From DATKEJ01 sp963768715 (GTDB lineage: Bacteria; Bacteroidota; Rhodothermia; Rhodothermales; DATKEJ01), in NCBI GenBank assembly GCA_963768715.1, contig CAVYJC010000011.1:682001-746000 (forward strand): DNA of 64,000 bases, in the 5' to 3' direction. Shown in pieces: positions 54,420 through 62,127 of this stretch (positions within the stretch are counted from its first letter, which is position 1; each line of letters opens with the position of its first letter). Both the position numbers and the translations under genes were made by a program. The notes under the pieces are model-generated. The model saw only the letters and a program-made list of their open reading frames with translations, made no database searches and was not told where the DNA came from.

Positions 54420-55408
54420 TTCGTTGCGAACGTAATGCCACGAATCTCCGTGTGCTCGATGTCTCCCAGTTTTCGCCGCGGGAACTGGGTGACGGCGCCG
54501 TAGAAATGATACACCCTTCCCCCTGCGAAAATCATTGACGGCTTGCTGGCGTACTTGTCGTCGAATGAACCCTGGGCGCCGACGTCGATAAGAATTTCAC
54601 CCGACTTCCTCCAGTGAGCGAGATCATTGGAAACGGCATAGCCATCCCGTGCGTGTCCGTCGGAGCTGTAACCGTAGTAGAACATGACCCAGGTGTCCTC
54701 CACACGCAGTACACAGGGATCGGAAGCAAACACGTCGTCGAATTCCCCGGGCATCCCAATAGGCAGCACGGGGTTCAGCGGGCACCGATCCCAATGTTCG
54801 AGATCAGACGAAACGGCGAAACCGGTTTGTTCGAACCACGGTTTTTCGTCTCGATTCTTGGCGTTGTAGTACAGGTAGTAGCGCCCTCCATGCTCCATGA
54901 TCCACGACTTGTAAAGGCCGCCGGCTTCCCATGGGCAGTTCGGATCGGGGTACAGAATCGGTTCCGCAACCTCCCAGTCACGCAGATTGTCGGAATAGCA
55001 GAGTCCGATCACTGCGGGACCTTCTTCGTATCCGACGCCGGGGTAGGCGTGATACGTCCCAACGAATCGGCCGTCGACTGTCTTGAGAGCTGCCGGTCCG
55101 AACAACTCGTTGGCACGAAGGATGCTCGTAAGGGCGGCGTTGTATTCGGTCACGGACCCAACCGGGCCTCGATCGATGATCAATCCTTCCTTGGACCATG
55201 AGCGGAGGTCGCCGGAGACGGCAAGGCCAGTGCGATATCCCACGCCGTCCCATCCCACATAGGTCATGCAGTATCGGCCGTCGTGTTCGAATACAAACGG
55301 GCAGTCCGTTGCATGGCTGTCGAAGGCACCCTTGGCAAAGGACGGCGGGACGACGAGCCGCCCGTACTTTTCGGGCGTGCGGACAGATGATGGGTCAAAC
55401 ACGAACAA
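54416..55408 (-). CDS. GH43/GH130-like five-bladed beta-propeller glycosidase
   Basis: 330 residues without a signal peptide. The propeller blades are seen as repeated segments with acidic residues and W-[ST]: CPFVFEHDGRYCMTYVGWDG, SGDLRSWSKEGLI, VDGRFVGTYHAY, SDNLRDWEVAEPILYP, HGGRYYLYYNAKNRDEKP, FDDVFASDPCVLRVEDTWV and SKPSMIFAGGRVYHFYG. The pattern fits glycosidases or phosphorylases of the GH43/62/68/117/130 superfamily; the exact family is not decided. Its 5' end faces the DUF711 gene, 18 bp away on the same strand. Confidence 0.8.
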   Translation of the reverse strand: MFVFDPSSVRTPEKYGRLVVPPSFAKGAFDSHATDCPFVFEHDGRYCMTYVGWDGVGYRTGLAVSGDLRSWSKEGLIIDRGPVGSVTEYNAALTSILRANELFGPAALKTVDGRFVGTYHAYPGVGYEEGPAVIGLCYSDNLRDWEVAEPILYPDPNCPWEAGGLYKSWIMEHGGRYYLYYNAKNRDEKPWFEQTGFAVSSDLEHWDRCPLNPVLPIGMPGEFDDVFASDPCVLRVEDTWVMFYYGYSSDGHARDGYAVSNDLAHWRKSGEILIDVGAQGSFDDKYASKPSMIFAGGRVYHFYGAVTQFPRRKLGDIEHTEIRGITFATN

Positions 55409-55426
55409 GCCTCCCGAGATACTTTC

Positions 55427-56692
55427 TCATCCGAGCGACATCACGACACAATTCGTGAGGAACGGATTGTCAAAGCTGATTGCCTCGCCGGGTTCTTTGC
55501 CGGGGATGGGGAAAAGGCGCGCCGAAAGCGGCTTCCGGTATTTCGTCGACAGCGCAGCGACATCGAGGACCAGCCCCGTCAGCTTTTCCGTCGAGGTGTC
55601 ACCCGGAAGCGGCACCACGTCGATTCCGGTTCCGCAAACACTCGAGTAGAGAAGAATGTCGTTGACAGTAAACCGGCCTTCGATCGCTCGTCTTGCAAGC
55701 ACACGATCCTCGAGTACGGGCAGCATGAGCCCCCGGTATCCGCAAGACTTTGATTGCAGCGACTTGAGAGCGTCGGTGATGAGTGCGCAAGCAGCAAGGG
55801 TTGACGGACTACCGAGGGGCTGACCCGTCAACGTCTCAATCGTCTCGCCGATACTCGCATCGAGACCCGGCGCGGGCGACGTATCGACACCGGAATAGCG
55901 GCGTCCCGACTTGGCGCTCAGCTCTTCCGCGATATTCGCAATCGGCGCAATAATCGTGTCCAGTTTTTCAGCGATGCGGCCGGCGGCGGTTGCTCGATCA
56001 CGATCCGAGGAGATGACCTCGGTGAGAACGCGCGGCGATTCCAATCCGATTCCAAACGCGGGCTCGCCACGATGGTACGCCGCGGGAAAGAAAGGTGTCT
56101 CCGACGGACTGAAGGCGGTCGCGGCAAACCGAAAGTTGCCAACACCACCGGCCGAGTCCTGCCCGATCCTGGCGATGGCTTCGCCTGCGGATCTAGCGCT
56201 GGCAGCGTGCACGCCTTGCTCAGCCGACGCGACAACGATAGTGTGGCTGGTATTCGTCGTCTGAGAGATCAAGGTCGACGACCATTCCGGAAGTCGTTCC
56301 TCATAGACGTCGTCCGTGATGACCGGACCGACATTGAGCATGACTTCGTAGTCCTGCGCGATCCGGTCGAGGGGCACGAGGCGCTCGATGGTATTCAGCT
56401 CGATCCAGTTTGTCGCATATTCAGCGAGTGGCTGGGTCGCGACGCGGATTGTCTGCACTTCATAACCTGCACTTACAAAGCGCGCCCGTGCATCTTCGAG
56501 AAACGCAATCGCCGCGTGCAGCGTGTCGAGGTCCTCAGGCGAAGCCAGTTCGATACCTGCGGTGATCGTACGGATACGGAAAGGCAGGTCATTCGAACCC
56601 CAATCCAGCCACGGCACGAAAGGAATCGCCATTCCGGCGGCGAGGGTCTTGAGAAATCTACGGCGCGACGACTGGATCGAATCAAAGGGCAT
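55427..56692 (-). CDS. DUF711-family protein with a Tat signal
   Basis: 421 residues. The N-terminus has the twin-arginine motif SRRRFLKTLAAGMAIPF. The body matches DUF711: ITAGIELASPEDL, GNFRFAATAFSPSETPFFPAAYH, the repeated acidic/Gly-rich segment AEELSAKSGRRYSGVDTSPA and SVCGTGIDVVPLPGDT. Most DUF711 proteins are cytosolic; the Tat signal is unusual, as it would export a folded, possibly cofactor-bound enzyme. Activity is unknown. It is upstream of the propeller gene on the same strand. Confidence 0.8.
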   Translation of the reverse strand: MPFDSIQSSRRRFLKTLAAGMAIPFVPWLDWGSNDLPFRIRTITAGIELASPEDLDTLHAAIAFLEDARARFVSAGYEVQTIRVATQPLAEYATNWIELNTIERLVPLDRIAQDYEVMLNVGPVITDDVYEERLPEWSSTLISQTTNTSHTIVVASAEQGVHAASARSAGEAIARIGQDSAGGVGNFRFAATAFSPSETPFFPAAYHRGEPAFGIGLESPRVLTEVISSDRDRATAAGRIAEKLDTIIAPIANIAEELSAKSGRRYSGVDTSPAPGLDASIGETIETLTGQPLGSPSTLAACALITDALKSLQSKSCGYRGLMLPVLEDRVLARRAIEGRFTVNDILLYSSVCGTGIDVVPLPGDTSTEKLTGLVLDVAALSTKYRKPLSARLFPIPGKEPGEAISFDNPFLTNCVVMSLG

Positions 56693-56713
56693 AGTATGCT
56701 CGGAGCAATCCGC

Positions 56714-57139
56714 CTACAGCGGCCAGTCACGCAGTATTCGCTCAGTCTCTTCGGAATGGCCCGACTCATCGCGAACCATGTCCTCGAGCTGCACGGCGAG
56801 ACCCTTGTCTCCAACCGCCTCGGCTTCTTTCGCCCGTTGGGTATAGTCAGAAACCGCCTGACGCTCGGCCGTTAGCACGGCCTGCAGCATCTGGCGATTC
56901 GTGTCGGCCTCCGGCACATCGCGCGCAACCGTCGTCGGCTCGCCACCCATGGCTACGATCTTGTTGGCCAGATACTGGGCATGCATTTGTTCATCGGCCA
57001 CTTCCGTCAGAAAGAATTGCGAAAGCTGGGGCCGATACGGACCAGTCGCCTTGGCAGCGTACGTGATGTATTGGATGATGGCGCTCAATTCGCCCGCCAA
57101 GTCTTCATTCAGATGATCAATCAGTGTCTTCTTGTCCAA
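56714..57139 (-). CDS. Ferritin-like/bacterioferritin-type di-iron protein
   Basis: 141 residues forming a four-helix bundle. The di-iron ligands are plausible: Glu in LAGELSAIIQY, ExxH in EVADEQMHAQYL, Glu in LTAERQAV and ExxH in DESGHSEETE. It is shorter than ferritin and has no Met haem ligand seen. It may store iron or detoxify peroxide (Dps/bacterioferritin-like). It is an independent gene between the DUF711 and DinB genes. Confidence 0.85.
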   Translation of the reverse strand: MDKKTLIDHLNEDLAGELSAIIQYITYAAKATGPYRPQLSQFFLTEVADEQMHAQYLANKIVAMGGEPTTVARDVPEADTNRQMLQAVLTAERQAVSDYTQRAKEAEAVGDKGLAVQLEDMVRDESGHSEETERILRDWPL

Positions 57140-57198
57140 TGTGTTCTGTAGTTCGGTTCTTCGTAATGATGACTCTTTTTCAACTCGCTCGACCCGGT

Positions 57199-57690
57199 TC
57201 AGGTTGCGTCCAGCAGTTCCGCGATCGGCGGGCCGCCTGGACGATTGATTCCTGTGATCAGTCGCCGATGATAGTCGATCTGCCCGAGATGGTAGGCCGT
57301 ATGACTGATCAAATGTGTAAGAAAAACACGCGTACTAAGCTCGTGTCCGCCGACTTGAACGGGAAATACCTGATCAAGCACGCGGTCATCCATGTGATCG
57401 AACGTCTCACCTACAGCCTTGATTGCAGCATCGATCCGGTGTGCGATTACCGACAGCGGCACATCCCGATCTGAGAATTCCGAGGTTCGATCTCGAACAT
57501 ACCCGGTGCCGCCCAACAGCGCACCGATGTAGTACTGTAGGTTGCCGGCGATATGAAGGGCGAGCGTCCCCGCCGAATTCGATATACCGATCGGAATCAC
57601 CCATAACAGGTCTTCATTCGGGTAGGCTTTGAGAGAAGCCTGTAGGGCCCGAAGGTCACGCAGCAAGACACTGCGTATCTCTTGGATCAT
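57199..57690 (-). CDS. DinB-family metal-binding protein
   Basis: 163 residues. DinB-like four-helix fold with a histidine triad: TLALHIAGNLQYYIG (His at the first helix), and the C-terminal LTHLISHTAYHLGQIDYHR. DinB/YfiT members are thiol-dependent transferases such as bacillithiol S-transferases. Its start overlaps the PhyH gene stop (ATGA), so the two are coupled. Confidence 0.85.
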   Translation of the reverse strand: MIQEIRSVLLRDLRALQASLKAYPNEDLLWVIPIGISNSAGTLALHIAGNLQYYIGALLGGTGYVRDRTSEFSDRDVPLSVIAHRIDAAIKAVGETFDHMDDRVLDQVFPVQVGGHELSTRVFLTHLISHTAYHLGQIDYHRRLITGINRPGGPPIAELLDAT

Positions 57691-58514
57691 TTCTGTTTGG
57701 ATTGCGCTGGCGGCTCCCAGAATCGCTCTTCCTTATCCTTCCCCACCTCTTCGATACTGGCGTGATCTCGATACAATCGACCGAACCGTTCCGTCGGCAG
57801 CTCGCCGTGCGGGTTGATCTCGCACCGGGCTCCCCGAGCCTGATAAATCCGAAAATGAGGGTTGACCGAGAGATCGCATTTGACGTGATTCGGGGAATAT
57901 CGAATCGTAAACCCGGCACGTCTCCGATCCGAATTATTGCCGGGCGAACAGTGGAGCAGCTTGTCGTCGTGGATCGACATGGAGCCGCGCGCAAGATTGA
58001 CGCTCACGACCGTGTCGAGGTCGAACGGACTCGTATCTGCAACGAGACTCAGGACGGAGTCGGAACCAGGAGTCCGTTCGTGATGCACCAGCTGCCGGGT
58101 GTGGGAGGCCGGAATGACCTTCATCGCACCGTTCTCTTCATCCACATCATCGAAAGCGACCCAGACGGTCAGCGACTCAATCGGTCGCAGCGGCCAGTAA
58201 TAGGCGTCCTGGTGCCACGCTACTGTTTCGGGTGACCGGGGCTGTTTGATGAAAAAGTTAGACGCCCACATGTAAAAATTGGGGCCGAGAAGGGACTCGA
58301 CGTAATCGAGGATGCGATCATCCATGCAGATGTCGTAGAGGAAGCGGCTCGCCTCGTGCCACTCTCTGATTTCCTTCGTCGACTCGCCCGGGCCAAGGAG
58401 CGCGAGAACGTGCTTCAGATCGGTGTTCAGCCGATCCATTTCGACGTCGGTGAATACGGGCAAAGCACCCACGTAACCCTTCTCGCGGAATTGTCTGACC
58501 TGTTGCTCAGTCAT
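57687..58514 (-). CDS. Phytanoyl-CoA dioxygenase (PhyH)-family Fe(II)/2-oxoglutarate oxygenase
   Basis: 275 residues. The 2-His-1-carboxylate iron site is visible: VAWHQDAYYWPLRPIE (H-x-D) and SIHDDKLLHCSPGNNSDRRR (distal His and 2-oxoglutarate Arg). The N-terminus EQQVRQFREKGYVGALPVF is typical. The substrate is unknown; bacterial members hydroxylate lipids, ectoine or secondary metabolites. Its ATG is embedded in a heptad array. Confidence 0.92.
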   Translation of the reverse strand: MTEQQVRQFREKGYVGALPVFTDVEMDRLNTDLKHVLALLGPGESTKEIREWHEASRFLYDICMDDRILDYVESLLGPNFYMWASNFFIKQPRSPETVAWHQDAYYWPLRPIESLTVWVAFDDVDEENGAMKVIPASHTRQLVHHERTPGSDSVLSLVADTSPFDLDTVVSVNLARGSMSIHDDKLLHCSPGNNSDRRRAGFTIRYSPNHVKCDLSVNPHFRIYQARGARCEINPHGELPTERFGRLYRDHASIEEVGKDKEERFWEPPAQSKQK

Positions 58515-58553
58515 TGTTCATCTCATCATCAATCATGGTTCATCGGTCATTCC
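58511..58553. repeat. Heptad array with TCAT at a 7-bp spacing
   Basis: Units gtcattg, ttcatct, catcatc, aatcatg, gttcatc, ggtcatt in tandem, overlapping the PhyH start codon (58512-58514). More degenerate than the other arrays. Confidence 0.6.
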
Positions 58554-58679
58554 CGACCGTCAGGCGGGAAGCTCAGGTCGACATTCGAGCCAACCGTGCG
58601 TAGCGAAGGACCAGATCATAACGAGCATTGCCCTCGCTTACAAGCGGCCAGATGGAGTATTTCGGGTATCCGTCCCCTT

Positions 58680-58973
58680 TTACCACCCCGGCAGCACTAC
58701 AGTGGCCAGGAAAAGAACCAACCAAAGTAGTATCAAAAGACCGGTTGCCCAGCCAAGACCCCGAACAATGGGGCGTACGTATCCCTTCATTGTTCGAGAT
58801 TTGACCAGGAACACGATCGCGAAACAGATTGACCATAGCATCCACGGAAAAACGAGGAGCATGTCCTTTTCTCCGCCACCAAAACTCAGGCCGCCATTCC
58901 CAAGAAGCCACAGGAGGAGCGGTGTCAAAGCCAGGGGGGCAAACGCGACAAGCGCCCGTACGATTCGACTCAT
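58680..58973 (-). CDS. Hypothetical membrane protein (97 aa)
   Basis: From the ATG at 58973 (MSRIVRALVAFAPLAL) three hydrophobic segments are seen, with a Gly-rich GNGGLSFGGGEKD loop and a basic VKSRTMKGYVRPIVRGL loop. No family recognised. The in-frame sequence upstream to 59009 has a weaker start. Confidence 0.6.
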   Translation of the reverse strand: MSRIVRALVAFAPLALTPLLLWLLGNGGLSFGGGEKDMLLVFPWMLWSICFAIVFLVKSRTMKGYVRPIVRGLGWATGLLILLWLVLFLATVVLPGW

Positions 58974-59119
58974 GGCAGCATTCCAGGATCCACTTCGTTC
59001 GCCTATCACGTCGCCTCAGCTCAAGATTCAACGGTCGATAGACCAGGTCTTTCTCATGCGCGACGCCTTTCTCGGAGACAGCCAGGTATACGACCAGATC
59101 TGAAATTACGGCGCGGTCC

Positions 59120-59392
59120 CTAGTGCATGGGAGGCAGTATTCCCTGCCTGATCAGCAATTCAAGCGCCAGGATTGATATTGCCAGGGATACCACGAAGGC
59201 GACTACCGAAAAAATGACGTCCCAGCGATGGCGTTTGTCGTGCGTACCCCACCTGCCCCCTAAACGAAGAACGAACTTCCTGTGGAAGAGCCGCACACTC
59301 AACCACTGAAGCGGTGGCATGACGACAAATATCAGAACGAGCGCAAAAATCGGGAGAGTGAGGAGGAAATGATAAAACGGGCCTTCCATCAA
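59120..59392 (-). CDS. Hypothetical membrane protein (90 aa)
   Basis: Two long hydrophobic segments (FALVLIFVVMPPLQWLSVRL; VVAFVVSLAISILALELLI) separated by a basic loop LRLGGRWGTHDKRHRWD. No homology assigned. It lies between another small membrane gene and the deacetylase on the same strand. Confidence 0.6.
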   Translation of the reverse strand: MMEGPFYHFLLTLPIFALVLIFVVMPPLQWLSVRLFHRKFVLRLGGRWGTHDKRHRWDVIFSVVAFVVSLAISILALELLIRQGILPPMH

Positions 59393-59410
59393 TTTGTGCG
59401 TCTGCTGGCT

Positions 59411-59509
59411 TCACCGCGACTGCAAACGGCCGCGGACCATCTTGAGAATATCGTGATTCTTCTCCCTCAATCTCACCATGCTCGTTCGATATTCCCTAAT
59501 CGTCGACAT
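59411..59509 (-). CDS. Possible very small protein (32 aa)
   Basis: ATG at 59509 gives MSTIREYRTSMVRLREKNHD with a helical basic end. The frame extends upstream to 59605 within the deacetylase 3' end. Composition is protein-like, but there is no other support. Confidence 0.2.
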   Translation of the reverse strand: MSTIREYRTSMVRLREKNHDILKMVRGRLQSR

Positions 59510-59565
59510 GTACCAGCGGAATTTTCGCTTTAGCCTGCCGCCCTTCTCCTTCTCGCTCGCATGTC

Positions 59566-60336
59566 CTATCGAGGCTGAGGGATGCCAGATTGCTTCGACT
59601 GCCAACGTGCTACCAACGTGGCCACATCAACCAACGAAGCAGTCAGTAATTCATCCCTATTGTGTGCCAGAAAGTCCAACACCACAAGGTAATCGTCCTG
59701 GGCAAACGATAGGACCTCCCCGTCTATGTCATGAAACACAAGGACGAGCCACTGGCCTTGACCAGTGAGTCTTTCAACGAGCTCAATCGTCTCCCTGCCC
59801 GTTAGTCGCTCGACAGGTGTCCCGACGAGCGCGGCCGGATCGAGAAGGCCGGGCCGATTTGAAAACCCGAACTCCCCTCCTGCTCTACCTGCCAAAAAAT
59901 GCCTGGCGACCACAGGAACGTATGACTGCCGGCCTGCTCCTCGACCGACGTATGTCGAGTAGCAGGGGTAGGCAAACGTCCACACTTTCTGGTGGGGCGC
60001 AATCGTTTGGAGTTGACCCTGTGCGGCGAGGATATCAGCTTCCAGTTCGTCAAGCGTCATGTCCTCCAACCCTCGCCCACCCGTAATGGCCGACGGGCAC
60101 GGATGAGAGAGAGTGTGGTTTCCGATCTCGTGACCGCACGCCGCTACCGCCTGCCAGTCGGACAAGGCTTGCTTCATGATGCGATCCCGAGGATTCAGAT
60201 AGAATGTGCCGCGCAAATCTCGTTCGTCAAGCGGAGGGATCGCCTTCTCAAGCTGATTTGCCGTGCCATCGTCGAATGTCAGCGATACGGCGCCGCGACG
60301 TCCGTCGAAAATCCGTTCCTCGTCGTGCTCAGGCAT
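59566..60336 (-). CDS. Polysaccharide deacetylase (NodB-type)
   Basis: 256 residues. The catalytic motifs are SLTFDDGTANQ (general base Asp and metal Asp) and GHEIGNHTLSHP (metal His pair), with FAYPCYSTYVG and LVFHDI matching later NodB motifs. No signal peptide. Its ATG overlaps the stop of the upstream DegT gene (ATGCCTGA), so the two are translationally coupled. It deacetylates an N- or O-acetylated sugar. Confidence 0.9.
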   Translation of the reverse strand: MPEHDEERIFDGRRGAVSLTFDDGTANQLEKAIPPLDERDLRGTFYLNPRDRIMKQALSDWQAVAACGHEIGNHTLSHPCPSAITGGRGLEDMTLDELEADILAAQGQLQTIAPHQKVWTFAYPCYSTYVGRGAGRQSYVPVVARHFLAGRAGGEFGFSNRPGLLDPAALVGTPVERLTGRETIELVERLTGQGQWLVLVFHDIDGEVLSFAQDDYLVVLDFLAHNRDELLTASLVDVATLVARWQSKQSGIPQPR

Positions 60337-61696
60337 ACTGATCTTCAGACACGGCAATCAGTTCGTTTCGATTGCTTTGGAGCTTTGCGATTGCGTCCGT
60401 CATCACGGCCGGCCGATCGCCGCTGCATCCAAAAATCGGCCAGTGCGCCAGAACAACCTGATGCTCGCGGGCATGATCCGTCACGGGCAGCGACCATCGC
60501 GACGGATCGATCGCTTCCACGTACGACTCGCTCAAGTGATGGCGTCGTTTGGTGTGTGGATAGTAGACCTCACTCCGGTGGAGCGGGGCGTAGCAATTCC
60601 AGAACTCGAAACCGAGCTCCGCACCCAGGGCTCTCCGAAATGTTTTGACGTCGAGCCCGTCCCACGCTTCCGGTTCGAAAAGGAACAGAAAACCGTAGCT
60701 GCATTGCCGGGTGAGTTGCGGATGTCGCGTCAGCGATCTGACGCCGGGAGCCGCATCAACGGCCGCATCCAGCTCGCGTCCCATCCCGTCGATGATGTCG
60801 CAGTTCACGGCATGAGCGGCGAGCTGCCCGCGCAGAATGGCAGCCTGCAGCGAGGTCATGCGATAGTTGCCACTGTGGATCTTTATTCCATCCCTGAACT
60901 CCCGTCCGCAACTGCGCTGGCTGACGACCTTCCAGTAATCTTCCTCGTCCTGCATGAGGAGCGCGCCCCCTTCTCCGCAGTTCATCAACTTGGATCGCTG
61001 AAAGCTGAAGGACCCGAAGGCCCCCATCGTGCCCGCTCCTGCATTGCCCCAGCGAGATCCATGCGCATGGGCACAGTCCTCGATCACCGCAAGGTTATGC
61101 CTTTCGGCGATATCGCGGATGGCGTCCATGTCGGCCATTCTGTGGTAGAGATGGACGGGGATGATCGCACGGGTGTTCGCCGTGATTGCCCGCTCGACCG
61201 CTCGGGGATCGATACACAGTGTATCAGGATCCACGTCTACGAGAATCGGCGTCGCGTTGACGTCGCAGACGACGGAGGCCGTGGCCTGCCATGTGAGCCC
61301 GGGCACAATCACCTCGTCTCCGAATCCGATGTCGAGAGTTTCGAGCGCCACTTGCAGGGTATGCGTCCCGTTCGAGATCAGTGCACAATGATTAGAGCCG
61401 CAAAACGCCGCCCATTCCGTTTCAAATCGGGACGCCATCGAATCGACATCCGGCCAATCGTCCCAGACGCCGCTGTCATAGGCTTCCAATAGATACTGCC
61501 TCTCCAAATCCTTTCGCGAAACCAGTCGCGAATCCTTCACGAACGCGTCACAGACCGGTGATCCGCCCAGGAGTGCGAGTTGTGCCAATGTTTCCTCAGG
61601 TGATAGTGAACTCAGTCCTTCTCGGAAGATCGTGAATTGCCGCGACAAAACACGACGGCTGCAGGGGGAGTGCATCGCACTTCCGACGGTCGACAA
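60329..61696 (-). CDS. DegT/DnrJ/EryC1/StrS-family aminotransferase
   Basis: The ORF gives 455 residues; the first 40-50 may be over-extended, as family members commonly begin near LAQLALLGGSPV. The PLP sites are visible: NGTHTLQVALETL, VIVPGLTWQATASVV, VIEDCAHAHGS (Asp contacting PLP nitrogen) and FSFQRSKLMNCGEGGALL (Schiff-base Lys). Such enzymes transaminate keto-sugars or dehydrate amino-sugars. The coupled deacetylase suggests a sugar-modification pathway. Confidence 0.9.
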   Translation of the reverse strand: MSTVGSAMHSPCSRRVLSRQFTIFREGLSSLSPEETLAQLALLGGSPVCDAFVKDSRLVSRKDLERQYLLEAYDSGVWDDWPDVDSMASRFETEWAAFCGSNHCALISNGTHTLQVALETLDIGFGDEVIVPGLTWQATASVVCDVNATPILVDVDPDTLCIDPRAVERAITANTRAIIPVHLYHRMADMDAIRDIAERHNLAVIEDCAHAHGSRWGNAGAGTMGAFGSFSFQRSKLMNCGEGGALLMQDEEDYWKVVSQRSCGREFRDGIKIHSGNYRMTSLQAAILRGQLAAHAVNCDIIDGMGRELDAAVDAAPGVRSLTRHPQLTRQCSYGFLFLFEPEAWDGLDVKTFRRALGAELGFEFWNCYAPLHRSEVYYPHTKRRHHLSESYVEAIDPSRWSLPVTDHAREHQVVLAHWPIFGCSGDRPAVMTDAIAKLQSNRNELIAVSEDQYA

Positions 61697-61722
61697 GCGA
61701 GAGGACGTTTCGCCACCGTCGG

Positions 61723-62016
61723 TCAGCGCAGATGCCGCCAGAGATCAGTTGCGACGAGATGGAGGATTGGAAGCCAGGGCAGTACCAGAGAAACCAGGCT
61801 TCGGGGGGAACGACGCCGATCGGGCGGTTGGTTCACAAACACGGCCAGCCCGATGACCCCAAATATGAGGCTGACAGCGAGTGGAATGATCAGCATCGGC
61901 GCTGCTGCCCAGGCGCCCCATCCCTCGAACCTGGAGATGTAAATATTGGCAGCCACCCATAGGGCGAGCGGAATCCAAGAAAAGAGCGAGAAAGTCTTCA
62001 CGGCCGACGGTTCCAA
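61723..62016 (-). CDS. Hypothetical membrane protein (97 aa)
   Basis: Three hydrophobic segments (FSLFSWIPLALWVAANIYI, APMLIIPLAVSLIFGVIGLA, LVSLVLPWLPILHLVA) with a basic loop NQPPDRRRSPRS. It has no recognised family. It lies upstream of the aminotransferase on the same strand. A heptad array abuts its 5' end. Confidence 0.6.
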   Translation of the reverse strand: MEPSAVKTFSLFSWIPLALWVAANIYISRFEGWGAWAAAPMLIIPLAVSLIFGVIGLAVFVNQPPDRRRSPRSLVSLVLPWLPILHLVATDLWRHLR

Positions 62017-62047
62017 GTTCGACGCTTGACGTTCGACGTCTCAAACA
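62014..62047. repeat. Heptad array, unit GACGTTC (about 4-5 units)
   Basis: caagttc, gacgctt, gacgttc, gacgtct, caaac in tandem, directly before the small membrane gene start. Confidence 0.65.
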
Positions 62048-62082
62048 CTAGCCTGTTGCGCGACGACCAGCCCTAGGACCAG

Positions 62083-62127
62083 GTTTGGTGTTTGATGTTT
62101 GATGTTTGGTGTTTGATGTTTGATGTT
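62083..62127. repeat. Heptad array, unit GTTTGAT (6 units)
   Basis: gtttggt, gtttgat, gtttgat, gtttggt, gtttgat, gtttgat and a partial unit. It overlaps the typA stop codon. Confidence 0.92.
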
